Below are positions 32,631 to 40,621 of a stretch of 57,928 nt of DNA, one piece after another. Made by a program: the position numbers and the translations under genes. Location of the stretch: positions 1-57,928 of the forward strand of contig JAHFSP010000006.1 of assembly GCA_023265685.1 (NCBI GenBank), written 5' to 3'. The notes below the pieces were generated by a model that was given only the letters and a program-made list of their open reading frames with translations, did not search any database and had not been told where the DNA came from. The stretch's first letter is position 1, and each line of letters begins with the position of its first letter. The DNA comes from Candidatus Woesearchaeota archaeon (GTDB lineage: Archaea; Nanobdellota; Nanobdellia; Woesearchaeales; GW2011-AR9).

Positions 32631-33596
32631 CTAATATCCTAACAAGAACATTGTTCTTTCAAACTCAGATAGGTTTGCAAACCAAGAATCTGGTGCGCGT
32701 TCAGCTCGATGTAATACGGCGTTTGATGAGACTTTTTTAGGAGGATTTTGTAGAAGGAAGTCAAGTGAGGCACCAGGTTCGTAGAATTGGGGTGGTTCGT
32801 ACTTGGTTACGAATCCGTTTTTCTGTAACACTCGTGCACCATGTGTTCCGATAAGATTGACGTGGTCACCTTTCACTTGAAGAATTCCCCCTTCATGTAC
32901 GCCAACAACAGTATATGGGAAGTCGTGATGAAATTCCATGATTCTTTCAAAATGTTGTTCTCCTTGATGAGCAAGACGGTGTGCGGCTTGTGCATGGACT
33001 GCTCTAATCAATTCAATCTGTTCATTTGAGATAACGAGTGGATCGAGGTAGTGGGGTTTGATACAGAATGGTACTAACTCTAAGGCATCAAGACTAGGTA
33101 CAGGTTTAGAGTTATCATTCGAGCTACCAATGTTCATTCCTGCAACAACAGTGCCCGCGCTTACTCCTAGATAGGGCATGCCTTCTGTAACTCTTTTTTG
33201 AAGTGGATGAAATAATCCATTAGAATATAGTGCTCGGAGTAAATCAAACGTATTGCCTCCTCCTATATAGACTGCTTCTGCATTCTTAACAGCTTCAATA
33301 GGATTATCTTGTTCGTGGATTCCTACAAGATTAAACCCCATTTGTTGAAAACGTTCTCGTAGGTGATCGGTGTATGCTTGTCTTCGTTCATTTGAGCAAG
33401 GAATATCTAGTGTTTCACCACGAGCTCTTCGAGTGTTGAGAGCAAGAGCATCAACTGCATTAGGTTCTGCGTAAGGAATAAAGAGTACAGTGTTCACACC
33501 TGCAAAATGTTCTTGAACTTCATGTTCACAGTATCCTAGGAATCGCTTGTCAGCTGCTGTTTTTGAGTTACTTACAAGAAGTAGGTTTCTATCCAT
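32631..33596 (-). CDS. pepE: Peptidase E (S51 family dipeptidase) with extensions
   Basis: A 321-aa S51 serine peptidase, which cuts Asp-Xaa dipeptides. Visible: IPYAEP, VYIGGGNTFDLLRAL (109-123), YLGVSAGTVVAGMNIGSSND with nucleophile Ser146, and LVPFCIKPHYLDP with the likely catalytic His182. The usual enzyme has about 230 residues; this one carries an insert of about 20 residues after the first strand pair (NTRRARGETLDIPCSNERRQ) and about 90 extra residues at the C-terminus. Single gene, cytoplasmic. Confidence 0.88.
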   Translation of the reverse strand: MDRNLLLVSNSKTAADKRFLGYCEHEVQEHFAGVNTVLFIPYAEPNAVDALALNTRRARGETLDIPCSNERRQAYTDHLRERFQQMGFNLVGIHEQDNPIEAVKNAEAVYIGGGNTFDLLRALYSNGLFHPLQKRVTEGMPYLGVSAGTVVAGMNIGSSNDNSKPVPSLDALELVPFCIKPHYLDPLVISNEQIELIRAVHAQAAHRLAHQGEQHFERIMEFHHDFPYTVVGVHEGGILQVKGDHVNLIGTHGARVLQKNGFVTKYEPPQFYEPGASLDFLLQNPPKKVSSNAVLHRAERAPDSWFANLSEFERTMFLLGY

Positions 33597-33972
33597 AGGT
33601 GATTTTTACAGTACGTAGTTTATAATTTTTTTGTAGATAGGTTGATAGTGTCCCTATTTGTAGCGAAGTGCCTAGGGGTGGCTACATTAAATGGCATAAA
33701 ATGGTTTTAATCAGTAATAGGGTCTATTTCTGCCTCTATTTTACTTCTAAAAGTTAATTATTCTTCTATTAAGTTTCTAAAGCTTCTCTAAAGCTTTAAA
33801 GTAAGAATACTCAAAAGTATGTTTAAAAAGAAGTTTGTCTGTCAAACTTGTAACACATGAATCAAAAGAAGTCAAACTTAATAGTTTGGTTTCGGTGCAA
33901 GAATAAGATAATCTTATTATTCTTTGCACAAACATAAATGAGGACATAAGATCCTTGATGGAGGTGTGTAAC
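33597..33972. promoter_or_regulatory. Non-coding control region and leader of the secreted coiled-coil protein gene
   Basis: A 376-base AT-rich stretch without a gene. In it: an interleaved pair of stems at 33652-33686 (possible pseudoknot); a TATGTTTAAAAAG box near 33819-33829; inverted repeat AAGTTTG/CAAACTT at 33831-33849; direct repeat GTCAAACTT at 33841-33849 and 33871-33879, exactly 30 bases apart; inverted repeat CAAACT/AGTTTG at 33873-33888; a hairpin at 33895-33929 (GTGCAA/TTGCAC and AATAAGA/TCTTATT). A Shine-Dalgarno site GGAGGTG follows at about 33959. It looks like an operator plus a structured 5' leader. Confidence 0.5.
33895..33929 (+). promoter_or_regulatory. Leader hairpin before the secreted coiled-coil gene
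   Basis: Arms GTGCAA (33895-33900) with TTGCAC (33924-33929) and inner AATAAGA with TCTTATT around a 3-base loop, separated by a small asymmetric internal loop: 13 base pairs in total. It ends about 30 bases before the Shine-Dalgarno site. Confidence 0.5.
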
Positions 33973-35064
33973 ATGAAACAATTCAATAAAATAATCGCAT
34001 TGCTGGCGGTACTGGTGTTTTGCTTAAGTATTGTACCAGTGGCGTTTGCGGATGATGATACAGATAATAGTACTACTTTAGATGTAGATGCACAAGTAGG
34101 TGTAGATGATGATAATGACGCTGACGTGGATAACGATGCGGACGTTCAAGCTGGTGTTGGGGTTCGGGCTCGTGTGCATGAAGGTCGTGAAGAGCGTCAA
34201 GAACGTCGTCAAGAACGTATGGGTCGTGTAGAAGACCGTGTTGAGAAACGTATTGATGGTTTACAAGAGATGTATATGCATGCTCGTGAACGGTTTGCAG
34301 ATGCACGTATGAAAATGCTTGATCAACGTAAAGCTGTTTTAGATATGCGTATTAAATCAGATGAGTGTCGCGAAAATAAAGATGAGGATTGTGGTGCTCT
34401 ACGAGCCGAGTTACGCCATGGTGTTACCATGCATTTAGGTAATACTATTGACATGCTTGATAACTCTGTACTTAAACTTCAAGCTCGTCTTGATGCGTCC
34501 AACCTTACTGCTGAAGAAAAAGAACAAGCAGTTCAACAACTTGCTGACTTACAAGAAAAAATAAGTGCTCTTCAAGCAAAAATTGGAAACCAAACTAATT
34601 CCACTGGTGCCGAAGTTAAAGCTTCCATTAAAGAAACCAAAGATCTTTGGAAAGATGTACGTGATGGTGAGAAACATTGGGTTGCAGGTTTGATGAATCA
34701 TAAACTTAGTGGTATTGTGCAACAACATACTACATTATCTGCTCGTATGCAATCACGTATTGATGCATTAGGAAGCAAAAATGTTGATACTTCAAGTTTG
34801 GTGAGCATTAAAGCGGATTTTGATGCGAATGCAGCAAAATTAAATACAGATTACGCAACAGCAAAAGCAGCTTGGAGTGATACAGACCAAGACCACAAAG
34901 CCTGGAAAGATGCAATGAAAACTGTTAAGGATGATTTGAAGAAGAGTCGGGAATTGCTTCGTGATTTTGTTAAAGAGTCTAAAGATCTTGCTAAACAAGC
35001 ACATGTTGATGTACAAGCAGATGCTCAAGCTGACGCCAACGCTGATGCACAGGCAACCAATTAG
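33973..35064 (+). CDS. Secreted coiled-coil protein
   Basis: A 363-aa protein with a Sec signal peptide (MKQFNKIIALLAVLVFCLSI...AFA, cleavage about residue 26), an Asp/Asn-rich linker with repeated DVDNDADV, then a long Glu/Arg/Lys-rich helical part (REERQERRQERMGRVEDRVE ... KDLWKDVRDGEKHWVAGLMN) likely to form coiled coils, and a C-terminal tail of repeated Asp-Ala (DVQADAQADANADAQ). One Cys pair lies at about 130-138. Start at ATG 33973 with GGAGGTG in front. The lipoprotein gene follows 12 bases later, so both probably work at the cell surface. Confidence 0.75.
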   Translation: MKQFNKIIALLAVLVFCLSIVPVAFADDDTDNSTTLDVDAQVGVDDDNDADVDNDADVQAGVGVRARVHEGREERQERRQERMGRVEDRVEKRIDGLQEMYMHARERFADARMKMLDQRKAVLDMRIKSDECRENKDEDCGALRAELRHGVTMHLGNTIDMLDNSVLKLQARLDASNLTAEEKEQAVQQLADLQEKISALQAKIGNQTNSTGAEVKASIKETKDLWKDVRDGEKHWVAGLMNHKLSGIVQQHTTLSARMQSRIDALGSKNVDTSSLVSIKADFDANAAKLNTDYATAKAAWSDTDQDHKAWKDAMKTVKDDLKKSRELLRDFVKESKDLAKQAHVDVQADAQADANADAQATN

Positions 35065-35076
35065 AGGTGATTGATC

Positions 35077-35349
35077 ATGAGAAAAATCCTTGTTGTAATT
35101 GGAATGCTAAGTTTGATGTTGTTGGTTGTTGCGTGTGGTCGAACAGATACCCCCGCTGCACCATCTGGTACGAATAACCCTACCCCAAGTGCAAATACTG
35201 CTGTTAATCCTGCTGCTGACTCTGGAGATGCAGTTACCCCCGCTGATGAATTTCAAAATGTCGATGATTTTGACGACATGGAACAAGACATTGCTGCACT
35301 TGATGAGGATCCAGGGTTTGCAGATTTGGAAAACGCAAAGTATGAATAG
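35077..35349 (+). CDS. Small lipoprotein
   Basis: A 90-aa protein with a lipoprotein signal (MRKILVVIGMLSLMLLVVAC, lipobox VVAC with Cys20) followed by a Pro/Thr/Ala/Asn-rich acidic tail without further structure. Start at ATG 35077, six bases after GAGGTGA; a TTG at 35071 is in frame but less likely. Co-transcribed with the secreted coiled-coil gene (12-base gap). Probably a surface-anchored acidic linker or partner. Confidence 0.75.
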   Translation: MRKILVVIGMLSLMLLVVACGRTDTPAAPSGTNNPTPSANTAVNPAADSGDAVTPADEFQNVDDFDDMEQDIAALDEDPGFADLENAKYE

Positions 35350-35420
35350 GTTTTGATGGCTTTGATTTTTTTGTTTTTTCTTGTATTTTTTTGTTTTTCT
35401 TCTCTTTGTTTTCTTTTATC
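35350..35420 (+). terminator. Poly-T termination region after the lipoprotein gene
   Basis: Several runs of five to seven T within 70 bases (TTTTTTTG, TTTTTT, TTTTTTTG), the usual intrinsic signal for archaeal RNA polymerase. No hairpin is needed or seen. Confidence 0.5.
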
Positions 35421-35467
35421 TTATATTTTAAGTGAGGATTTTTGAAATGGGTTATGTTTTTGAGATT

Positions 35468-36433
35468 ATGGCTACTGGTTTACTCAAAGACCGACTTCGT
35501 TCACTTGCTCTTGAAGTAGGTTTTAATCTGGTTGGTTTTACTGATCCGGCTATTGATCCGGTGATTCGAGAAGCATATGATACGTGGCTTGCGAATAAAC
35601 AACATGCATCAATGGAGTATATGAAACGTACGCAGGAGGTTCGTAAGAATCCTTTTTTATTGCTGCCTGGTGTGCAGACAGTTATCGTGGTAGCTCTTTC
35701 GTATGTGCCGATGTCTGAGCTTGTGTGTTCTCTTGCTCATAAGCATGGCGGGAGTGGCGTTGAGGGTTGTGTGGCGATGTATGCACAGAGTCGCGATTAT
35801 CATCATGTGTTTAAGGGGATGATGAAAAAGTTTGATGAAGAAGCTCGCAAAGTGTTTACTGCTGCTGGTTTGCCTGATGTCGAGTTTCTTGCTGCCTGTG
35901 ATACCAAGCCAGTCTTTGAGAAATATTTTGCCTATAAAGCAGGATTAGGATTTATTGGGCGTAATTCATTGTTGATTACCAAAGAGTTTGGGTCGTATGT
36001 AATGTTGGGGTGTTTTCTTTTGACTGCTGAGTTAGAGCCTGATGCGCCATATGAAGGAACGTGTGGTAATTGTACCCGTTGTTTAGACGCCTGTCCCACC
36101 AAAGCGTTGGTTGGTCCGCGAACGCTGGATTCTTCTAAGTGCATAGCGTATTGGACGATCGAACATCGAGGTGAATTTCCAGCTCAAGCACCGCCGCTGT
36201 TTGGGAACATGTTTGGGTGTGATATTTGTCAAGTGGTGTGTCCATATAATAAGAAAGCGTTGGGACAGCAAGAGTCACCGTTGCGGATGAGACGAGTTGA
36301 TGATGTGTTGAATGTGGGTGAGATGTTGAAATTATCTGAAGAGGAATTTCGTCGTCGGTATTCTGGAACGCCATTAATGAGGGCGGGGTATGAAGGGATG
36401 AGACGAAATGCGAAGAAGTTGAAGGAGGGTTAG
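35468..36433 (+). CDS. queG: Epoxyqueuosine reductase-like protein (QueG, COG1600)
   Basis: A 321-aa Fe-S/cobalamin protein of the QueG family. Motifs: VGFNLVGFTDP, ACDTKPVFEKYFAYKAGLGF with the conserved catalytic Asp, IGRNSLLITKEFGSYVMLGC, then two ferredoxin-like clusters: CGNCTRCLDACPTKALVGP and CDICQVVCPYN. The C-terminal HEAT-like part of bacterial enzymes is short or missing. QueG reduces epoxyqueuosine to queuosine in bacterial tRNA; most archaea make archaeosine instead, so the substrate is open. Open reading extends to a GTG at 35432; ATG 35468 gives the usual N-terminus and suits the TATATTTTA box at 35422. Its end overlaps the convergent gene by four bases. Confidence 0.82.
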   Translation: MATGLLKDRLRSLALEVGFNLVGFTDPAIDPVIREAYDTWLANKQHASMEYMKRTQEVRKNPFLLLPGVQTVIVVALSYVPMSELVCSLAHKHGGSGVEGCVAMYAQSRDYHHVFKGMMKKFDEEARKVFTAAGLPDVEFLAACDTKPVFEKYFAYKAGLGFIGRNSLLITKEFGSYVMLGCFLLTAELEPDAPYEGTCGNCTRCLDACPTKALVGPRTLDSSKCIAYWTIEHRGEFPAQAPPLFGNMFGCDICQVVCPYNKKALGQQESPLRMRRVDDVLNVGEMLKLSEEEFRRRYSGTPLMRAGYEGMRRNAKKLKEG

Positions 36434-37617
36434 AATGTTTGAAGAATTGATTCAATATTATTATTATTATTATTATTAAGGTGATAATTATTGAAATATC
36501 CCCTATTTTTTAGTAGTATATCGTTTTGGCATATCTTAGGGACGAGTGTCATTGACCCTGCTGCTGGTAGGTCTGGTACAGGATTATCTTTAAATTCATC
36601 TGGCATAGAATTATATTTCAATTTATTACTCGCTGGGTCTAACAAGAAAGCAATGTTTTTTGGATTATGTTTAGTTTTAAGTGTGACTGATTCCCAATCA
36701 TTATCGTGGTAATATTCGTGATAATATTTCTTAACTTTAGGTGTTAAACCTATTTTTTGGCGTGCATCTAAATTGGTATATGTTCGGATTGGTTTTCCGT
36801 AGGTGATTTGACATTCAAGATATGATCGTGCGGCTATTAATGTTTCTCCTGTGGAACTATCTTCATCAAAGAGAACGACTTGTCTTCCTTTTGCCAGCTC
36901 TCTGAGATATTTTTTCTCAGATTCATCAAGTTGAGGGGATGAGTCTCCTTTTTTAATCCGAGAAAACCTAATTGCATAGAATTGAGGCTCTCCTTGTTCA
37001 TCGTCATTTTTGGTTCGTAATTCACAATAACGTGTAAAAACATCTAATCCTGCTGCAAGCCCTCCGTGCCCTAAGGCAATGAATAGTACGGGTGTTGGAT
37101 CGAAATTTAATCTTGATGCCGTGGTCTTATTTCTGTTGGGTTCACTTGCTTCTTGGGTTATGATATCAATTTCTTGTGATATTGGTTGATCTAACAGGCC
37201 AGGGTAGTTTGAAACCCAGGTCTCGAATGCTGTCAATTCTTTTTGTGCATCAGCTTGCTTTTGGTATAATGCAAGAGCTGTATTGCATGCTTTGATCATT
37301 AAGTCTTCAGGTTGAGTAAGAAATGGTTTTCCTATCTTGTAATCTAACACTGCTCGTATAATTCGTGAGGGGTGGAGTGCTCTTTGGAGGATGTTTTTAG
37401 AGGTGGGGTCGGCATAGGCTTGTTCGAGCTCTTGTACAACATCTCGAAGAGTACCGGTATAGCCAAAACTAGGGTTTCCTTGTTTGTATAATTCTTCGAG
37501 AGGTGTATTAGGTACAGATTTAGGTCTTAAGTCTACAGCACATAGTGCTTCGAGATCTAATTTAATACTCAGATCAAACAGTGAATTAATACCTACATCT
37601 AACTGTGAAAGAGCCAT
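36430..37617 (-). CDS. Phosphoribosyltransferase-like protein, 395 aa
   Basis: Contains VVLFDEDSSTGETLIAARSY at about 247-266, which fits the PRPP-binding loop of type I phosphoribosyltransferases (hhhhDDxxxTGxT, here DEDSSTGET), and LFIALGHGGLAAGLDVF at about 177-193, the upstream loop. The N-terminal 150 residues are helical and extra. The C-terminus ends with seven Asn encoded by a (ATT)n microsatellite (36457-36478). The substrate is unknown; the closest functional idea is a regulatory or RNA-ligase-like PRTase. It converges on queG with a four-base overlap. Confidence 0.55.
   Translation of the reverse strand: MALSQLDVGINSLFDLSIKLDLEALCAVDLRPKSVPNTPLEELYKQGNPSFGYTGTLRDVVQELEQAYADPTSKNILQRALHPSRIIRAVLDYKIGKPFLTQPEDLMIKACNTALALYQKQADAQKELTAFETWVSNYPGLLDQPISQEIDIITQEASEPNRNKTTASRLNFDPTPVLFIALGHGGLAAGLDVFTRYCELRTKNDDEQGEPQFYAIRFSRIKKGDSSPQLDESEKKYLRELAKGRQVVLFDEDSSTGETLIAARSYLECQITYGKPIRTYTNLDARQKIGLTPKVKKYYHEYYHDNDWESVTLKTKHNPKNIAFLLDPASNKLKYNSMPDEFKDNPVPDLPAAGSMTLVPKICQNDILLKNRGYFNNYHLNNNNNNNIESILQTF
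36457..36478. repeat. Trinucleotide microsatellite (ATT)7 inside the 3' end of the PRTase-like gene
   Basis: Seven ATT units that read AAT on the - strand and encode a run of seven Asn near the C-terminus. Second ATT tract of the window (see 5805-5849). Confidence 0.9.
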
Positions 37618-37683
37618 TTATAATCTAAAAGTAATAGCTATTTTTAAATCTTTTCTTTATAATCACTGTTGAGTGGTGATTTT

Positions 37684-38817
37684 TTAATAATAGGGTGTAT
37701 TTACAATCTCAACAAGAGTATCCAAATACTTCCAACCATTTTGTGTAAGGCCACAATCTCCTTGCGGATTACTTCGGTGATACGTTTGACATGGTTGAGC
37801 ATCTTTTTGAAATTGTGGTTCACAACTCATTTGTCTAAAAATAGATCCTTGTGGTGTTGCCACGTGAGCTAATTTTGTCTTTCCATTAACCGAAACGGTA
37901 AATTCTGTCGTACTTGGATTTACTGCTAACTGAGGATTATGGATAACTAGTGATTCAACATTTGGGCCATTTGAGTGAATTGCCCATATTGATTGGCCAG
38001 CTAGACTTCCTGTAACAATGCTGTGGAGTTCAATATTATCATTGCTCTCTTTTTTTGGTGAAGGATATTTTAATCGTCCCTCAACATTTCTGTCTTTAAA
38101 TGAGTACCACTGCACATCCTTAGCGGCGGTCTCAATGGGGTTTAGATTTTTATCTTCTGTAGGAAGTCGTGGGGCCATCTGATCTAGTTTAACGTGTAAT
38201 CCTTCTAATTTTTGTAGTAAATCACGTGTCGCAATAATCCCTATATACGCACACTTACTATCATCTGCACGTAATCTTGCGTCTCTCCATAGATCTACAA
38301 GTTTATGATATCGCTCGTTAGGAGTATCTATCATCTTGTATATGGCCCGAGCTTCATGATATTCTGTCACAATGGTGGAATACTCTCCCCATTCCCATGC
38401 AGTTTGCTGCTTGTATCGTTCTGCTTGTTGTTCAACACGTTTAAAGAGAACTCTTTTTGCATCAATCTTTTCTTGCATTATGTGGAATTTTTCCGTTAAT
38501 TGGTAGTTTTCATACAACGTACCTGCTAATGTAAGAACGAACGTTTTGTATTTACCGTTCTCATCATTAAATGCCTTTGTACATCCTTCTTCTTTATTTC
38601 CTTCTTTATTTTTATAAATAATTCCATCTCCTTGTGGCATGATACTATAACTCTCAATCACTTCAGCAATACACTCAAGCTCTTGCGTATTTGGTGGATC
38701 ATCAGATTTAAATCTATCCTGTTGGTGAGTTGCCCATTGGTCAGCTGTGGAAGAATTACGTGCTCCACATGCTGTGAGTGCTGTTCCTAGTAGAAGTGTT
38801 GTTATTGTGTTTTTCAT
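37684..38817 (-). CDS. Large lipoprotein of a - strand operon
   Basis: A 377-aa protein with a lipoprotein signal (MKNTITTLLLGTALTACGAR, Cys17), then a helical central part (residues about 85-215, TEKFHIMQEKIDAKRVLFKR...) and a strand-rich C-terminal domain with four Cys (MSCEPQFQKDAQPC, GDCGLTQNGW) that probably form disulfides. Surface-anchored. The start overlaps the stop of the 149-aa gene by four bases. The beginning resembles the second lipoprotein of the operon (40622-41362). No known family recognised. Confidence 0.68.
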   Translation of the reverse strand: MKNTITTLLLGTALTACGARNSSTADQWATHQQDRFKSDDPPNTQELECIAEVIESYSIMPQGDGIIYKNKEGNKEEGCTKAFNDENGKYKTFVLTLAGTLYENYQLTEKFHIMQEKIDAKRVLFKRVEQQAERYKQQTAWEWGEYSTIVTEYHEARAIYKMIDTPNERYHKLVDLWRDARLRADDSKCAYIGIIATRDLLQKLEGLHVKLDQMAPRLPTEDKNLNPIETAAKDVQWYSFKDRNVEGRLKYPSPKKESNDNIELHSIVTGSLAGQSIWAIHSNGPNVESLVIHNPQLAVNPSTTEFTVSVNGKTKLAHVATPQGSIFRQMSCEPQFQKDAQPCQTYHRSNPQGDCGLTQNGWKYLDTLVEIVNTPYY

Positions 38818-39263
38818 TTATGTTTCTCTTCGTATCGATAAATAATTACAGTTCTGTCCCACTGTCGAATTTGTTTATTATCCCAAGTCTGGATATCTAC
38901 ATCAAAGCTTCCTCCAAATTGGGTTGTTAACACTGCTTCAAGATTGTCACTAACATTATCCTGAGCTTTGTTTGTATCATCCCAATCCTTGCCTTGTCTG
39001 CTTGCTGCTCGGATTTGAGATTCATATTCTTTAATTATGTCTACTATAGGTTTTTTAAGTTTGTCTGGAACCCACTGTGCAACACGATATGTGATGGGTG
39101 ACGCGAAAATGAGTTCTTGATTGTATGCATAAAGCATTCCGGCAAGTGCCACTCCAACAGCAGTAGTTCTAGGGTTCTTATAGAGGGGGCTCCTATGGAT
39201 CAAAGATTTTACGTTTCCTGCAAACTCTGTCAAAGCTGCAACGGTGTCATGCCCATATTTCAT
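38814..39263 (-). CDS. Hypothetical membrane-associated protein, 149 aa
   Basis: Not recognised. A weakly hydrophobic segment at about 33-50 (TTAVGVALAGMLYAYNQELI) could be one membrane helix; the rest is soluble, with FDVDIQTWDNKQIRQWDRTV near the C-terminus. Translationally coupled on both sides: its ATG overlaps the stop of a 22-codon frame and its stop overlaps the start of the large lipoprotein gene. Confidence 0.6.
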   Translation of the reverse strand: MKYGHDTVAALTEFAGNVKSLIHRSPLYKNPRTTAVGVALAGMLYAYNQELIFASPITYRVAQWVPDKLKKPIVDIIKEYESQIRAASRQGKDWDDTNKAQDNVSDNLEAVLTTQFGGSFDVDIQTWDNKQIRQWDRTVIIYRYEEKHK

Positions 39264-39328
39264 TGTTTAAAATCCTCTGGGGTAATTGGTTTTTTTAAGT
39301 CTTCAAAAGAAGATAGTTCTGGTTTCAT
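39260..39328 (-). CDS. Possible 22-codon coupled reading frame
   Basis: Reads MKPELSSFEDLKKPITPEDF then KQ and TGA; the TGA shares bases (ATGA) with the ATG of the 149-aa gene. Proximity and overlap suggest a translated leader peptide or a small protein of the operon; 22 codons are too few to be certain. Confidence 0.3.
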   Translation of the reverse strand: MKPELSSFEDLKKPITPEDFKQ

Positions 39329-39385
39329 GGTGTTTGTGTTTTTTCTTATTGAGTTGCTCTTCGAACTAATTTTACTTTGAGTGGT

Positions 39386-40618
39386 TTACTGCTCAACATC
39401 TAGACGATACACTCTTCCCAGCAGCTCAAAAAGATATTGTGTTGGAGAAGCCTGCAAGAGTGGCCCACTATCTCTTCTCACAAAATAGGGCTGATGTTCA
39501 GACAATGGTATTGGTGCGAGATCTCCACGCCAGGGGGAAGCAAGTGTGAGACGCAACTTATAGTCAAAATCTATGTCATACTCACGTAAAGACGCAAGTG
39601 GTTGGGAGTTTTCACTTTGTTGATCTTGCCTTTGTAGCATAATCGCATTTCTTGAACGTACTACTTGAAGATCTTCGGGATTTGTATTTTGTTGATTTCT
39701 CTCTTGGTTAAGTACTTTCATGCGTTCTGCAAGTGGAGCCGGTTCATCTTTTTTGTACGAGGTGAAGTCGTGATGGATTTTTCCCTCTTTAATTTCTAGT
39801 GTTTGGTAGAAGTCTTTCTGATGAAAACAGCCGCGTGAATTATGTTTAAGCAATACAGTTTTCGCTATAGGGTCGTAAGACATAGCGGTATGGCTATCCA
39901 TGCTCAGCCCAGGCCAACTAGAACTATTCTGTGAGGGATATTGTCCACGTATCATTTCCTGAATGACTGGGATATCTTCAGGAGAAAGATTCAATGAACG
40001 AAGAACTTCTGGTTGATCTGCATGACTAATAGCATGCTGATAATATAGTCCTGTTAAATCAAACACTTGCTTGCGTACAGGTGTCGTTTTTCCAGATTCG
40101 AGTTGGTAGAATACTACTTGGCCACGAGCCGGGACTTGAGGATGCATAGTACTAGTACATACTCTGGAGAAACTATTCCATTTGGCGAAATCAGCAGGAA
40201 ATGCTACAGATCTTGCAACTACAACGTTTGCTGCAACAAAGTCATATTCTAGTAATGCACCTAAGTGGGCTTCTTCCCATCTGTTGCCGGGGTATTGCGA
40301 AGTAATATTATCGTAATGGCCAATATGGTGGGGAAGTTGTACAGTATCTGTTAGTACAACTGGGGTGGTTTTTGTGTGCGGGTCGTAACGAACGAGTTGG
40401 GCATGGTAGTCGATTGACTCTTTAGTTTGATTTACGTTTCTGGTGGTGAAGGTTATGTCTCCAGATTGGTTTCTGCGTAAACCACTATCGCTTCGTTCTT
40501 CGATGGAATTGGTTGGAGGGATTACTTCTGTAATAGTACCTGTAAGTTGTGTTGACCCGAGAGTTGATTCAAAGATTGTGGTTAGTAATTCGTCGTTATT
40601 CATGGTGTTTTCCTGCAT
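39386..40618 (-). CDS. Hypothetical protein of the lipoprotein operon, 410 aa
   Basis: Not recognised. A soluble, strand-rich protein with many Gln and Pro, no Cys pair pattern, no signal peptide. Examples: GDITFTTRNVNQTKESIDYH, YDPHTKTTPVVLTDTVQLPH, and repeated YDPxxKT phrases (YDPHTKTTPV, YDPIAKTVLL) that suggest a beta-propeller-like or repeat domain. It starts three bases after the stop of the upstream lipoprotein gene, so it is part of the same operon. Base composition is somewhat more GC-rich than the neighbours. Confidence 0.62.
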   Translation of the reverse strand: MQENTMNNDELLTTIFESTLGSTQLTGTITEVIPPTNSIEERSDSGLRRNQSGDITFTTRNVNQTKESIDYHAQLVRYDPHTKTTPVVLTDTVQLPHHIGHYDNITSQYPGNRWEEAHLGALLEYDFVAANVVVARSVAFPADFAKWNSFSRVCTSTMHPQVPARGQVVFYQLESGKTTPVRKQVFDLTGLYYQHAISHADQPEVLRSLNLSPEDIPVIQEMIRGQYPSQNSSSWPGLSMDSHTAMSYDPIAKTVLLKHNSRGCFHQKDFYQTLEIKEGKIHHDFTSYKKDEPAPLAERMKVLNQERNQQNTNPEDLQVVRSRNAIMLQRQDQQSENSQPLASLREYDIDFDYKLRLTLASPWRGDLAPIPLSEHQPYFVRRDSGPLLQASPTQYLFELLGRVYRLDVEQ

Positions 40619-40621
40619 TGA

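Noticed and set aside
34073..34306. 77-codon frame on the - strand inside the secreted coiled-coil gene
   Set aside because: His/Leu-rich shadow of the Asp/Glu/Arg-rich frame on the + strand, without promoter or start signal.
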